A DNA stretch of 56,312 nt from Gammaproteobacteria bacterium (GTDB taxonomy: Bacteria; Pseudomonadota; Gammaproteobacteria; Pseudomonadales; Pseudohongiellaceae): positions 1-56,312 of the forward strand of contig RFVC01000013.1 of assembly GCA_009922595.1 (NCBI GenBank). The letters run 5' to 3'. This document shows, piece after piece, positions 26,678 through 36,552 of the stretch. The translations under genes and the position numbers were made by a program. Position 1 is the first letter of the stretch. The number at the start of each line of letters is the position of its first letter. The notes under the pieces are model-generated. The model worked only from the letters and a program-made list of their open reading frames with translations. It did no database searches and was not told the origin of the DNA.

Positions 26678-27550
26678 ATGCAAATACTGGACGGCAAAGC
26701 GACTGCCAAGGCATTAAAAGAAGACATCGCGGCCAAGGTAGCTGAAATCAAGGCGGCTGGCGGAAAGATTCCCCACCTGGCGGCAGTGCTGGTAGGTAAC
26801 GACGGCGGTAGTAAAACCTATGTGAACAACAAGGTGCTGGCATGCGAAGAAGTGGGATTTGAATCCACTCTAATTGAACTGCCTGAGGAAACCTCAGAGG
26901 AAGAGCTGCTTGCCCTGGTTGATAAGCTGAACAACGATGACAACATCGACGGTTTTATTGTTCAGGTCCCTCTGCCTGATCAGATTGATGAAGATAAAGT
27001 GACTCTCGCCATTGATCCGAACAAGGATGTGGATGGGTTCCATCCCCAGAACCTTGGCCGCATGATGCTCGGCCTGCCCACCCATATCTCAGCTACGCCA
27101 AACGGCATCGTTGAGTTGTTGAAACGTAACAATATTGATACCAGCGGCAAGCATTGTGTTGTTGTCGGTCGCAGCAATATCGTGGGCACCCCGATGTCTG
27201 TCCTGATGTCCCGTAACGCCAATCCTGGCAACTGCACGGTTACTGTTGTTCACAGCCGCACCTCTAACATGCAGGAAATCTGCGCCAGTGCTGACATTCT
27301 TATCGTCGCTATAGGCAAGCCTGAATTTGTAACGGCCGACATGGTGAAGGACGGTGCCGTGGTGATCGATGTGGGCACAACACGTGTTCCTGATGACAGC
27401 CGCGAAAGAGGCTGGCGCCTGACGGGTGACGTTGATTTCGAAGGTGTGAAGGACAAGTGTAGCTGGATTACCCCGGTGCCGGGTGGCGTAGGTCCAATGA
27501 CCATTGCTTCTCTCATGCAGAACACGCTCAACGCTATCGATATGAAATAA
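26678..27550 (+). CDS. folD: Bifunctional methylene-THF dehydrogenase / methenyl-THF cyclohydrolase
   Basis: A 290-residue protein. Seen: [18 protein letters not shown] with the catalytic Lys, [28 protein letters not shown] and a C-terminal [14 protein letters not shown]. It interconverts 5,10-methylene- and 10-formyl-THF with NADP. Several phrases ([36 protein letters not shown]) are, to my memory, of the Bacteroidetes kind rather than the usual gammaproteobacterial FolD, so this copy may have been acquired. trpD starts 15 nt behind it. It works with Fhs encoded at 20511-22184. Confidence 0.95.
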   Translation: MQILDGKATAKALKEDIAAKVAEIKAAGGKIPHLAAVLVGNDGGSKTYVNNKVLACEEVGFESTLIELPEETSEEELLALVDKLNNDDNIDGFIVQVPLPDQIDEDKVTLAIDPNKDVDGFHPQNLGRMMLGLPTHISATPNGIVELLKRNNIDTSGKHCVVVGRSNIVGTPMSVLMSRNANPGNCTVTVVHSRTSNMQEICASADILIVAIGKPEFVTADMVKDGAVVIDVGTTRVPDDSRERGWRLTGDVDFEGVKDKCSWITPVPGGVGPMTIASLMQNTLNAIDMK

Positions 27551-27565
27551 CCTGGTGTCCTGCAT

Positions 27566-28591
27566 ATGTCTGATGCACTCACAGAGCTGAAACCCTATCT
27601 TGCCAGAGTAAGCGACGGCAAGGTACTTTCGTTTGAGGACGCGCGTTCAGCGTTCGAGTGTATTATGTCGGGCAGGGCAACACCGGCCCAGATCGCTGGA
27701 TTCCTAACGGCCTTGCGCATGCGTGGTGAGCATGTTGATGAAATCAGCGGTGCCGTGGATGTCATTCGCTCCAAGGCATTCGCCATCCGTGCTCCCGAGG
27801 GGGCAATGGATATCGTGGGGACCGGCGGTGATGGCTCTGGTACCCTGAATATCTCCACGGCTACGGCCATTGTCACGGCTGCCTGCGGAATTCCGGTGGC
27901 CAAGCATGGCAACAGGGCGCTGTCCTCAAAATCTGGTGCCGCCGACGTGCTGACAGCCCTCGGCGTTAATCTCGATGCCGAGTTTTCTCTCATAGAAGAA
28001 TCGATTCGCGAGGCCGGGATTGGCTTCATGATGGCGCCCAGGCACCACGCATCATTTAAGTATGTCGGCCCTGTGCGCGTGGAAATGGGCATACGGACTG
28101 TCTTCAATATTCTAGGACCCCTATGTAATCCTGCCGGCGTCAGGCGCTACCTGATCGGTGTCTTTTCTCAGGACTGGGTAAGGCCTATGGCTGAGGTCCT
28201 GAACAAACTGGGTTGTGAGCGGGCATGGGTGGTACATGGTGCCGACGGCCTAGATGAGCTGAGCACAACAGGGCCCAACTATATCTGTGAAGTCAGGGAT
28301 GGGCAGGTTTCTGAATTCAAAATATCCCCAGAGGAGGCCGGGATCGCTTCAGCCAAACTTGAGGATCTCAAGGGAGGAGAGGGTGACTACAATGCTGAAC
28401 GTCTTCGCGCCTTGCTTAATGGCCAGCGGGACGCCTACCGGGATATTGTATTATTCGGCGCCGGAGCGGCCCAGGTGATTGCCGGTAAGGTCGACAATAT
28501 CACCGAAGGTGTGGCAAAGGCTGCCGAGGCCATAGACACAGGGGCAGCAAAGGACGCCCTTAAACAACTCGTTGCTGTAACCAACAAATAA
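27566..28591 (+). CDS. trpD: Anthranilate phosphoribosyltransferase
   Basis: A 341-residue protein. Seen: the PRPP loop GTGGDGSGTLNIST, KHGNRALSSKSGAADVL, FMMAPRHHASFK and RTVFNILGPLCNPAG. It attaches phosphoribose to anthranilate in tryptophan synthesis. The N-terminus and the stretch around DLKGGEGDYNAERLRALL resemble alphaproteobacterial TrpD as I know it. No other trp gene is adjacent; here it stands behind folD, in an unusual place for a gammaproteobacterium. It may replace, or add to, a normal trpGDC copy elsewhere. Confidence 0.93.
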   Translation: MSDALTELKPYLARVSDGKVLSFEDARSAFECIMSGRATPAQIAGFLTALRMRGEHVDEISGAVDVIRSKAFAIRAPEGAMDIVGTGGDGSGTLNISTATAIVTAACGIPVAKHGNRALSSKSGAADVLTALGVNLDAEFSLIEESIREAGIGFMMAPRHHASFKYVGPVRVEMGIRTVFNILGPLCNPAGVRRYLIGVFSQDWVRPMAEVLNKLGCERAWVVHGADGLDELSTTGPNYICEVRDGQVSEFKISPEEAGIASAKLEDLKGGEGDYNAERLRALLNGQRDAYRDIVLFGAGAAQVIAGKVDNITEGVAKAAEAIDTGAAKDALKQLVAVTNK

Positions 28592-28861
28592 AAAAACAGT
28601 AAAGCAAAAGTGTGTTGATATTGCGAGGTTTTTGGCCTAAGTCTCTGAATTTCTTTTATAAAATCCTTCATATATCCATATTTAAAATAGGTGAATAGCG
28701 TTAGAATGTTTGTCAGATCGCCTCTATTTTTTCGTAAATATGGAAAGATCATGGAATACAAAAAACGTGGTAAACGATGCCCTCTCGGTAGCGTTAAACA
28801 GATTATAAAAACGCAAACCCCACTTCCACTCAATCTAGGACCCTAGGCAGGGCAAATCTCG

Positions 28862-30256
28862 ATGGCAACATTTTTTTACAATCGCAAACGTATTGCGCTG
28901 CTGCTTACTGCTGTTGTTGTGATAGTGGTAGGCCTCTGGTATCTGCGCTCAGGCAACGAAGAAGAGTCTCAGGTCCAGCCCCTCATAGCTATCGCCGAAG
29001 TCGGTAATATCGAAAACACCATAACGGCGGCCGGCAGTCTCCAGCCTTTTGAATTCGTAGACGTTGGCGCGCAGGTCAACGGAATCCTAGAAACCCTGCA
29101 TGTTGAAATCGGCGATATCGTCAAGGAAGGCCAGTTACTGGCAGAAATCGATGCACGTATTCAACAGGCACGCGTTGATGCCAGCCGAGCTAGCATTGAA
29201 GCCTTGGAAGCACAGATCGAGGCCCGAAAGGCATCGCTGGACCTAGCCGAAGCCAACGCACAGCGCCAGGAAAGGCTTCGAGATGCCGATGCCACCAGCG
29301 AGCTTGATTACGACAATGCCATAACCAGCCTGGCCTCTGCGCGGGCCAGTCTTACGCAGCTAGAAAAACAGATTCAGCAAAGTCGGGCGAGTCTTGAAAG
29401 TGATGAAACCCAGTTGGAGTTTTCGCGAATTTATGCGCCTCGGGCAGGCACAGTAGTTTCCATTGAAATGAATGAAGGTCGCACCATCAATGCGAATCAG
29501 CAGGCACCGACCATTCTCAGGATTGCCGATTTGAACACCATGACCGTGGAAACCGAAATCTCAGAAGCGGATATTGGGCAGATAAAGCGCGGCATGCAGG
29601 TTTACTTCACTACCCTTGGCGGGGGTGAGCGGCGCTGGTACAGCGAACTCAGGCAGATTCTGCCGACGCCGGTTATCGAAAATAACGTGGTGCTTTATAC
29701 CGGGCTTTTTGATGTAGATAACCGTGATTCCTCCTTGCTTTCAGATATGACTGCCCAGGTTTATTTTGTAACCTCCTCGGCCCAGAACGTCCTGACTGTT
29801 CCTGTTGGTGCGCTCACCTTTATTGATCAATCAGGCACTCCCATGGGGGCAGCTATGGCAGCACGGACGGCCGAAAGTGGTGAGGCGCCTAGTGGCTTTG
29901 GCGGTGCCGGAGGGTTTCCTGAAGGAATGTCCGATGAAATGCGTGAAAGAATCCGCGAACGCATGGCGTCAGGGCAGGGCTTTGGTGGGAGACCTGGCGC
30001 TTTTGGAGGCCAGGTCAACAACCAACAGCCACAGTCGCGCAGGCCTGCAGTTGTAACCCTGGTTAACGAAGATGGCTCGCAGGAAGAAAAAGAAGTGCTG
30101 GTGGGTATTACGAGCAGGATTTCTGCGGAAATCATTTCCGGTTTGAATGAGGGTGACAGGGTAGTAGCCGGCATTCTTCAAGGTGATATTCCCATACCCG
30201 GCAATACCGGGGACCAGCGCCGTCAAATGTTCCGGGCAATGCAGGGTTTTCGGTGA
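28862..30256 (+). CDS. MacA-type periplasmic adaptor of an ABC efflux pump
   Basis: A 464-residue membrane-fusion protein. Seen: one N-terminal membrane helix (about 10-27), a lipoyl half-motif VDVGAQVNGILETLHVEIGD, a long coiled-coil hairpin (about 100-185, Ala/Glu/Arg-rich), the second lipoyl half SRIYAPRAGTVVSIEM, and a beta-barrel. Near residue 325-395 is an unusual insert rich in Gly, Met, Glu and Arg (GFGGAGGFPEG...MRERIRERM...). It links the MacB-like inner-membrane pump to an outer-membrane channel. The macB frame overlaps by 4 nt. A 270-nt region without genes precedes it and should hold the promoter. Confidence 0.88.
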   Translation: MATFFYNRKRIALLLTAVVVIVVGLWYLRSGNEEESQVQPLIAIAEVGNIENTITAAGSLQPFEFVDVGAQVNGILETLHVEIGDIVKEGQLLAEIDARIQQARVDASRASIEALEAQIEARKASLDLAEANAQRQERLRDADATSELDYDNAITSLASARASLTQLEKQIQQSRASLESDETQLEFSRIYAPRAGTVVSIEMNEGRTINANQQAPTILRIADLNTMTVETEISEADIGQIKRGMQVYFTTLGGGERRWYSELRQILPTPVIENNVVLYTGLFDVDNRDSSLLSDMTAQVYFVTSSAQNVLTVPVGALTFIDQSGTPMGAAMAARTAESGEAPSGFGGAGGFPEGMSDEMRERIRERMASGQGFGGRPGAFGGQVNNQQPQSRRPAVVTLVNEDGSQEEKEVLVGITSRISAEIISGLNEGDRVVAGILQGDIPIPGNTGDQRRQMFRAMQGFR

Positions 30257-32298
30257 GCACCCAGGCCCTCAGTGCTGATCTGCCGCTTAATAGCGGTGAT
30301 ACTGAGTCAGATCACGCAGGTTCCAACGCTGGCGAAATCGCAATTCCTCTTATAGAGCTGCGGGATATCCACCGGGTATTCACTACCGATGGTGGTGTTG
30401 AGGTACACGCGCTTCGCGGGATTGACCTGAAAATCTATCCGGGGGAATTTCTGGCTATTGTCGGGCAGTCAGGCTCTGGAAAATCCACGCTGATGAATCT
30501 TCTTGGCTGCCTAGACAGACCCACCAGTGGCACTTACCTTTTTGCTGGCCGCGATATTAAAAGTTTTGATGCTGATGGCCTAGCCTGGCTGAGACGCGAA
30601 GCCTTTGGTTTCGTTTTCCAGAGTTACAACCTCTTATCTACGGCAACTGCGGAGGAGAACGTTGAAGTCCCGGCTATTTATGCAGGTCTTAGTCACAGGG
30701 AACGTCGGCATCGTGGTGAAGCGTTGCTCAGTTCGCTGGGTCTGGGTGATCGGCTGGATCACCGGCCCAGCCAGTTATCCGGTGGACAGCAACAGCGCGT
30801 TTCTATTGCTCGGGCCATGATGAATGGCGGAAAGGTAATCCTGGCAGATGAACCAACAGGCGCCCTGGACTCCCAGAGCGGTGTGGAGGTAATGGCTCTG
30901 TTGGAAGACCTGGCGAGGGAAGGGCATACAGTAATCTTGATTACCCATGACAAGGAAGTGGCCGAGCATGCTGACAGAGTTATCGAATTTAAGGATGGCG
31001 AAATTGTCAGCGATACCGGTCCGGCCAAGGGCGTGATAGATTCGAGCAATAACAAGAAACTTAGAGACCTGTTTCTCAGCCGTAAACTGGCATCTCCTCT
31101 TGCGGGCATTGGTGAGGCCATTCGCATGGCTCTGCGTTCACTTAAAGCCAACGTGTTCAGAACTATTCTTACCTTGCTAGGCATTGTGATAGGGGTGGCT
31201 TCGGTAGTCGCGATGCTGGCTATTGGTGAAGGTGCCCGCCAGGATATTGTTGATCAGATCAGTCAGATTGGCACTAACCGCCTGACCCTGCAGCCGGCCA
31301 GAGTGCCGGGTCAGCGGCGGAGCCTGCCATCGACGCTGACAATTGAGGATGCTGATGCCATTACGGAACAGCTGCCGAATGTTCTGGGTGCGATGCCAGA
31401 GCTTCAGGGCAATTACACCGTACGCTACCAGCGTCAGGATTACTCCACGCAGGTAACTGCCGTTACGGAAAACATGCCCGAGCTCAGCAACTGGGATTTA
31501 TCGCGGGGCATCTTTTTTAACCGTGAAGACAGTGACCGGTACACGCCGGTTGCCGTGCTTGGCTCGACAGTAGCCAGTGAAATTTTCCCAGGGAATTCAG
31601 ATCCGCTGGGCGAATATATTCTTATCAAGAACATACCGTTCCTGGTCATTGGTGTTCTTACCAGCAAGGGCGGTTCCTCGGGATTTAACGGGGGCGACCA
31701 GGACGATGCCGTATTCGTTCCTTTCAATACCGGTGCACTGCGCCTAATGGGGCAGACCAATGCGCGCAGCATTTCCGTTTACGTCGAAGATGTAGACGAT
31801 ATAGAAGCTACTGAGCAGAACCTGGTACAGTTCATGGTTGCCCGCCATGGCAGTGAAGATTTTCGTATTTTCAATGCGGCGCAGCTGATCGAAACTATTT
31901 CGGCCTCACAGGATACTTTTACCATCCTACTCGGATCAGTCGCAGCGATTTCCCTGCTAGTTGGCGGTATCGGCGTGATGAATATCATGCTTGTATCAGT
32001 CACTGAGAGAACCCGGGAAATAGGTATCCGTATGGCAACCGGAGCGAGGCAGACAGACATCATGTCGCAGTTTCTTTCTGAGGCAATTGTGGTATCCGGT
32101 GTTGGTGGTGTAATTGGTGTGCTTACCGGCGTCGCAGTCGGCTATATTCTTATTGCCTTTGAAGTGTCTATTCGCTTTACCTCACTGCCCATGATTCTTG
32201 CATTCTGTTGTGCCACGGCAACGGGGCTGGTTTTTGGTTTTGCTCCGGCAAGAAAAGCCGCGCAACTTGACCCTGTAGTTGCGCTGGCTAACGAGTAG
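30253..32298 (+). CDS. MacB-type ABC transporter (ATPase fused to FtsX-like permease)
   Basis: A 681-residue protein. Seen: an ATPase half with Walker [10 protein letters not shown] (71-79), the signature LSGGQQQR and Walker [14 protein letters not shown]; then four membrane helices, one after residue 300 ([20 protein letters not shown]) and three at the C-terminus, with a large periplasmic domain between, the MacB plan. It starts with GTG in a GTGA overlap with macA. An N-terminal stretch of about 33 residues before [10 protein letters not shown] is longer than usual. With MacA and the outer-membrane factor it should expel macrolides, peptides, siderophores or lipids; the cargo is unknown. 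Confidence 0.92.
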   Translation: MSTQALSADLPLNSGDTESDHAGSNAGEIAIPLIELRDIHRVFTTDGGVEVHALRGIDLKIYPGEFLAIVGQSGSGKSTLMNLLGCLDRPTSGTYLFAGRDIKSFDADGLAWLRREAFGFVFQSYNLLSTATAEENVEVPAIYAGLSHRERRHRGEALLSSLGLGDRLDHRPSQLSGGQQQRVSIARAMMNGGKVILADEPTGALDSQSGVEVMALLEDLAREGHTVILITHDKEVAEHADRVIEFKDGEIVSDTGPAKGVIDSSNNKKLRDLFLSRKLASPLAGIGEAIRMALRSLKANVFRTILTLLGIVIGVASVVAMLAIGEGARQDIVDQISQIGTNRLTLQPARVPGQRRSLPSTLTIEDADAITEQLPNVLGAMPELQGNYTVRYQRQDYSTQVTAVTENMPELSNWDLSRGIFFNREDSDRYTPVAVLGSTVASEIFPGNSDPLGEYILIKNIPFLVIGVLTSKGGSSGFNGGDQDDAVFVPFNTGALRLMGQTNARSISVYVEDVDDIEATEQNLVQFMVARHGSEDFRIFNAAQLIETISASQDTFTILLGSVAAISLLVGGIGVMNIMLVSVTERTREIGIRMATGARQTDIMSQFLSEAIVVSGVGGVIGVLTGVAVGYILIAFEVSIRFTSLPMILAFCCATATGLVFGFAPARKAAQLDPVVALANE

Positions 32299-32306
32299 AG
32301 GCAGCC

Positions 32307-33698
32307 ATGAAACGTATTCCTCTGCTTGTCTTCGTACCCCTTTATCTTTCGGGTTGTGCCCTGACGGATCTTCCTGAGCTATCCTTTACTGATGTGCCGC
32401 AGATGTGGCAGGGACCTGTCATTGAGGAAGCCGAAGTCTGGCCTGAAACAGACTGGTGGAATGCTTTTAATGACGAGGAGCTTTCTGAACTGATTGCCAC
32501 GGTGCAGGAAAACAATCTCGACCTTGAAATCAACCAGCGCAATCTTGAGTCGGCTCAGATTGCCCTGCGTGAAGCCGGTTTCAACCTTTTACCAATTCCC
32601 GTAGTCAGCCTGGGAACTGGAGCGAATTACATCGAAACAGATATTAATGGAGTTGAAACGTCTGGCAGTACCGATGTTCCATTTGAGCTCGGTGCCTCCT
32701 TTGCCTACAACGATATCCTGAGCAGACCGGCAAACTATGACCGTGCCGTGGCTGATTATGATTCACGCGTAGCCCAGGTCGCTGACGTTGCGTTAAACAC
32801 ACTTGGCACAGCCGCCTCCACGTATTTCCAGTTACTGCTGACTCGCGACAAGATAGAAGCCTCAAACCAGAACGTGGAGAATGCCGAGGCAATTTATCGT
32901 ATAGCGCAGGCTAGGGTGGATGCCGGCGTTGCAGTCCCCATAGAGGCTCTGCAGCAGCAGATTGCCCTTGAGCGTGAGCGCAACAACCTGCGCGGCTTTA
33001 TTCAGAGCGACCTGGCAACACGTGCATCTCTCGCCCTGCTGACCGGGCAGACTGTCCAGGGGTTCGATGTTACTGGTCAGACCCTGCAAGATATCGATGT
33101 GCCCTCAGTACAACCTGGGTTACCTTCCGAATTGCTGGTGCGACGTCCAGATCTTGTCCAGGCGGAGGCTGATCTTCGCAGCGCCCGGGCCAGTGTGGAT
33201 ATTGTGAAAACCGATTTATTTCCCCAGATTTCGCTTACCGGCGGCATCAATGCCTCCAGCGCCTCTCTGTCGGACCTGGTGAGTGATCCCGATACTTTCC
33301 TGACGATAAACGCCAACCTGATACAGACGCTGCTTGATAATGGTCAGCGTTTCAGAAACATCGATCAGGCGACACTGGCCATGGAAAACAGCCTTTATAG
33401 CTATCGCCGTTCTGTTATTGGTGCGTTCAACGAGGTGGAAGTGCTACTCAGTAATATCCAGCTGCTTGCTGCTCAGGGAATCGTGGCGTTCCAGAATCTT
33501 GAAGCGGCAGAAGAATCTTTCCGCATTGCGCAGGTCAGGTACCAGGAAGGGGTAGCGGATTTCCAGACGGTACTGACAGCACAAAACACGCTATTCTCTA
33601 CTCGCAATAGCTACCTGGATAACAAGCTGTTGCAGCTAAATGCCATGGTGGGTTTATTCCAGGCGATGGGTGGCGGCTGGCAGGCTGGAGATATTTAA
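32307..33698 (+). CDS. Outer-membrane efflux factor, TolC/NodT-type lipoprotein
   Basis: A 463-residue outer-membrane channel subunit. Seen: a lipoprotein signal with lipobox LSGC (acylated Cys-17), then two similar halves with long heptad-rich helices typical of the OEP family; the second half carries LLVRRPDLVQAEADLRSARA, the usual NodT-family sequence. It sits 8 nt behind macB, so macA-macB-OMF form one complete tripartite exporter operon. The gene meets folE tail to tail with a 12-nt gap and no visible terminator. Confidence 0.9.
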   Translation: MKRIPLLVFVPLYLSGCALTDLPELSFTDVPQMWQGPVIEEAEVWPETDWWNAFNDEELSELIATVQENNLDLEINQRNLESAQIALREAGFNLLPIPVVSLGTGANYIETDINGVETSGSTDVPFELGASFAYNDILSRPANYDRAVADYDSRVAQVADVALNTLGTAASTYFQLLLTRDKIEASNQNVENAEAIYRIAQARVDAGVAVPIEALQQQIALERERNNLRGFIQSDLATRASLALLTGQTVQGFDVTGQTLQDIDVPSVQPGLPSELLVRRPDLVQAEADLRSARASVDIVKTDLFPQISLTGGINASSASLSDLVSDPDTFLTINANLIQTLLDNGQRFRNIDQATLAMENSLYSYRRSVIGAFNEVEVLLSNIQLLAAQGIVAFQNLEAAEESFRIAQVRYQEGVADFQTVLTAQNTLFSTRNSYLDNKLLQLNAMVGLFQAMGGGWQAGDI

Positions 33699-33710
33699 AA
33701 GTTTGATTGA

Positions 33711-34391
33711 CTAAAGCAGAAACTCGTCACGAGTCCTGTGACTTGCCTTGAAGGCCCCGCCTAGTGCCGTTGTCTGGGTCGCTGATGCCGCGTCCATCAC
33801 ACCACGCGATTTAACACAGTAGTGCGTGGCTTCAATGCTGACAGCAACGTCTTCTGTCTCCAGCAGTGTCTGCAATGCCACGAGTATTTGCTGCGTCAGT
33901 CTTTCCTGTACCTGTGGGCGCTGGGCAAAAAAGCACACAATACGGTTTATCTTGGAGAGACCAATAATCTTGTCGCCGGGTATATAGGCGACTTTTGCTG
34001 ACCCGTCAATGGTGACGAAATGATGCTCACATGTACTGGTCAGGCTTATGTCCTTAACCTTCACCATCTCATCAACTTGCATCTTGTTTTCGATTACGGT
34101 GATTTTGGGGAAGTGTCTATAGTCCAGGCCGGAAAATATCTCATGCACGTACATTTTAGCTATGCGGTGGGGCGTTTCCTGCAGGCTGTCGTCGGACAGG
34201 TCCAGTCCAAGCGTTTTCATGATCGTTGAGAAGGACGACTTGATCTTCTGATATTTCTCCTCGTCATTAATACTGTGAGGAATCATTGGCGTTTCCAGCC
34301 CGCGCGCTATCAAGGCATCTCGCACTAGCAGGGCTTCTACACTGAAGCTGGACTCAGTTGCGTGGTCGGTATTAGCCAGTATCTGGTTCAT
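33711..34391 (-). CDS. folE: GTP cyclohydrolase I
   Basis: A 226-residue protein, very close to E. coli FolE in wording ([32 protein letters not shown]). Seen: zinc ligands Cys-121, His-124 (TSTCEHHF) and Cys-192 (HYCVKSRG). It opens GTP to dihydroneopterin triphosphate. Here it stands 63 nt behind folM and folX on the same strand, so it probably supplies tetrahydromonapterin synthesis, with or without a second copy for folate. A downstream terminator is not visible. Confidence 0.96.
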   Translation of the reverse strand: MNQILANTDHATESSFSVEALLVRDALIARGLETPMIPHSINDEEKYQKIKSSFSTIMKTLGLDLSDDSLQETPHRIAKMYVHEIFSGLDYRHFPKITVIENKMQVDEMVKVKDISLTSTCEHHFVTIDGSAKVAYIPGDKIIGLSKINRIVCFFAQRPQVQERLTQQILVALQTLLETEDVAVSIEATHYCVKSRGVMDAASATQTTALGGAFKASHRTRDEFLL

Positions 34392-34454
34392 AACTACTCC
34401 TCACTTGTATTTGTATCGCACTATCATTGGTACGGCGTTGATGGTTTATCGGAT

Positions 34455-35177
34455 TTATCCGGCCTTCAGATGCCGTCCTCCATCGAGCGATAGGCTGCGG
34501 CCCGTTATGTAACGGCTGTCCAGTAGCACATTTACCGCTTGTATTCCTTCTAAGGCTCCAGGACCGGGCGGCAGCAATGATTTGCGGGCCACTTTTTCCT
34601 TGTAGTGGTGATCATCAGTATCCCTATACATCAAGAGTGCAGGAGCAATGCTGTTCACCTTAACGTGAGGGGCAAGCTTTGCAGCAAAAGAAAGCGTGAG
34701 GTTGTGCAGCGCGGCTTTGCTGGCAGCATAGGCAATATGTTTGCTGCTGCCTCTTTCAACAACGTAATCAGTCAAGTGAATGATATCCGCCATGCCATAT
34801 TCCTTAGCTCCCTTTAAAAGCTGTTCTTCTAAGCTAATATTTAGCAGGTAAGGGGCCTGGACATGAACGTTCCAGTTAATTGCCATGACGTCAACAGGAT
34901 CATGCTCTACGCTTTCTGGCAGCCAGTCAGAGGCGTTGTGAACTATAGCCCGAAGTGAATCAAATTCAGCCTGCGCCTGGGAAACAAATGCCTGGGTGGT
35001 GTCCGCATTTTTGAAATCGGCTTTTAAACACCGAATGCCCGCATCACTCAAATCAACCAGGTTGTCGCGTTCACGACGGTAGGTAATGACAACCCGGTAG
35101 CCTGTATTAGCCAGTGCAAGAGCAAGTTCCCGACCGAAGCGCTGGGCGCCGCCGGTGATGAGTATGGTGCCGGGCAT
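34455..35177 (-). CDS. folM: Dihydromonapterin reductase
   Basis: A 240-residue short-chain dehydrogenase, the same length as E. coli FolM. Seen: the nucleotide loop ITGGAQRFGRELA, NAS in VHNASDW, and LTDYVVERGSSKHIAYAASK with the Tyr-Lys pair; the VVERGS phrase is typical of FolM. It reduces dihydromonapterin to tetrahydromonapterin using NADPH. Its start overlaps the folX stop (TAATG), so translation is coupled. The alternative, PTR1-like pteridine reductase, is related; the folX neighbour favours FolM. Confidence 0.93.
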   Translation of the reverse strand: MPGTILITGGAQRFGRELALALANTGYRVVITYRRERDNLVDLSDAGIRCLKADFKNADTTQAFVSQAQAEFDSLRAIVHNASDWLPESVEHDPVDVMAINWNVHVQAPYLLNISLEEQLLKGAKEYGMADIIHLTDYVVERGSSKHIAYAASKAALHNLTLSFAAKLAPHVKVNSIAPALLMYRDTDDHHYKEKVARKSLLPPGPGALEGIQAVNVLLDSRYITGRSLSLDGGRHLKAG

Positions 35178-35596
35178 TATTGACGATGTGCAGAGAGGGT
35201 TACGGAGACAGAATCTGCAAAACGCAGCGCATGCGGTTTGTCCACCATGACTTTTGCGCGTGTTGCCATGTCATTGTCCATGAGGAACTGCAGAAGGTCT
35301 TCGGCCAGTTTTTCGAGCAGGCGAAAACGGCCTTCCTCTACATGACGAATAATCTGCTTGGTAATGGTTTTGTAATTCAATGCAGTGGTTTCATCATCCG
35401 TGCTGCAAGCCTGGTCAGCCCTGTACGCCAGTTCACAATTGATAACTACGTCCTGCTGTTTGCTGAGCTCCTCTGGATTAAAACCAATATAGGTGCGCAG
35501 GCGAAGGTCGGTGATATTGATCACCGCGTCGTCTCGCTTCCAACTGCTCTGATCTGAAGAACTTCTTGGTGTTTTTAATGAATGTACATTTGCCAT
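35177..35596 (-). CDS. folX: Dihydroneopterin triphosphate 2'-epimerase
   Basis: A 139-residue protein of the FolB/FolX fold. Seen: INITDLRLRTYIGF, ALNYKTITKQIIRHVEEGRF and ALRFADSVSVTLS, all nearer to FolX than FolB. It turns dihydroneopterin triphosphate into the monapterin isomer, the first step specific to tetrahydromonapterin. The ATG at 35596 follows AAGGAG with a proper gap, better than the upstream ATGs in frame. It adds about 18 residues in front of the core. It leads the folX-folM-folE operon. Confidence 0.92.
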   Translation of the reverse strand: MANVHSLKTPRSSSDQSSWKRDDAVINITDLRLRTYIGFNPEELSKQQDVVINCELAYRADQACSTDDETTALNYKTITKQIIRHVEEGRFRLLEKLAEDLLQFLMDNDMATRAKVMVDKPHALRFADSVSVTLSAHRQ

Positions 35597-35709
35597 TTTT
35601 GACTCCTTGTTTATTCTCATGTACGAATAATTTCTCGCTTCAGACCTCAATTACCGATCTGTCCCTGAGATGGCTTCGTAACAGAGCATTTTAATTCAGG
35701 AAGTTGTTC

Positions 35710-36552
35710 ATGCCGGAAGGTCCGGAAATACGCCTGGCGGCTGATAAGATCGAAGGAGCACTTAAGGGCCGGAAGTTGTCAGAGGTGTTCTTTGCCTTTG
35801 AGCATCTCAAGCCTTTTTCAGAGTCGCTGGTTGGCTCAACAGTCATTGGCCTGGAAACCAGGGGAAAGGCACTGCTTACACATACGGACCAGGGGCTGAG
35901 TATTTACTCTCATAACCAGCTTTACGGGCGCTGGATGGTCAGGAAAGCAGGCCAGGTACCAGCGACCAACCGGCAGCTTCGTCTTGCCCTGCATAACAGT
36001 CAGCAATCAGCGTTTCTTTTCAGTGCATCAGACATCGAGGTGCTGGAAACAGCTGACCTTTTACTTCATCCGTTTCTGGCCAGGCTGGGCCCCGATATCC
36101 TCTCTGCCCCGAAGTCTGAAATTGAAATGCAGGTGCAGGATGACAGATTTGCACGAAGACGCCTGGGGAATTTATTACTGGACCAGGGTTTTCTAGCGGG
36201 AATGGGCAATTATCTTCGCAGCGAGGCGCTTTTCTTTTCCCGCATAGACCCTTCAGCGCGGCCAGCTGACTGTAGCATTGATGAGCTGAAGCACCTTGCT
36301 ACTATAATTTGCTCACTGGCCAGGCAGTCCTATCAGCATGGTGGAATCACCAATGATCTTGCCCTTGCTGCAGAGCTAAAAAGCCAGGGACAAAAAAAAC
36401 AGGAATACCGGCACTGGGTTTTTGCGCGTGAAGGCAAGGCGTGTCACAGGTGTGGTGATAAAATCAGAAAAATTTCAGTATCCACCCGCAGGCTTTATTT
36501 CTGCCCTTCTTGCCAGAAGGTAAAAACTACTAAGCGAAAGACAAAGGCTTAA
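35710..36552 (+). CDS. nei: Endonuclease VIII / formamidopyrimidine glycosylase family (Nei)
   Basis: A 280-residue DNA glycosylase. Seen: the catalytic N-terminus MPEGPEIR (Pro-2 after Met removal, Glu-3), the helix-two-turn-helix with GFLAGMGNYLRSEAL, and the C-terminal zinc finger CHRCG...RRLYFCPSCQ. The wording fits Nei (oxidised pyrimidines) better than Fpg. A TTG two codons upstream is in frame, but the ATG at 35710 must be the start because Pro-2 is the nucleophile. Its TAA stop interlocks with that of the DUF3301 gene (TTAA). Confidence 0.93.
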   Translation: MPEGPEIRLAADKIEGALKGRKLSEVFFAFEHLKPFSESLVGSTVIGLETRGKALLTHTDQGLSIYSHNQLYGRWMVRKAGQVPATNRQLRLALHNSQQSAFLFSASDIEVLETADLLLHPFLARLGPDILSAPKSEIEMQVQDDRFARRRLGNLLLDQGFLAGMGNYLRSEALFFSRIDPSARPADCSIDELKHLATIICSLARQSYQHGGITNDLALAAELKSQGQKKQEYRHWVFAREGKACHRCGDKIRKISVSTRRLYFCPSCQKVKTTKRKTKA

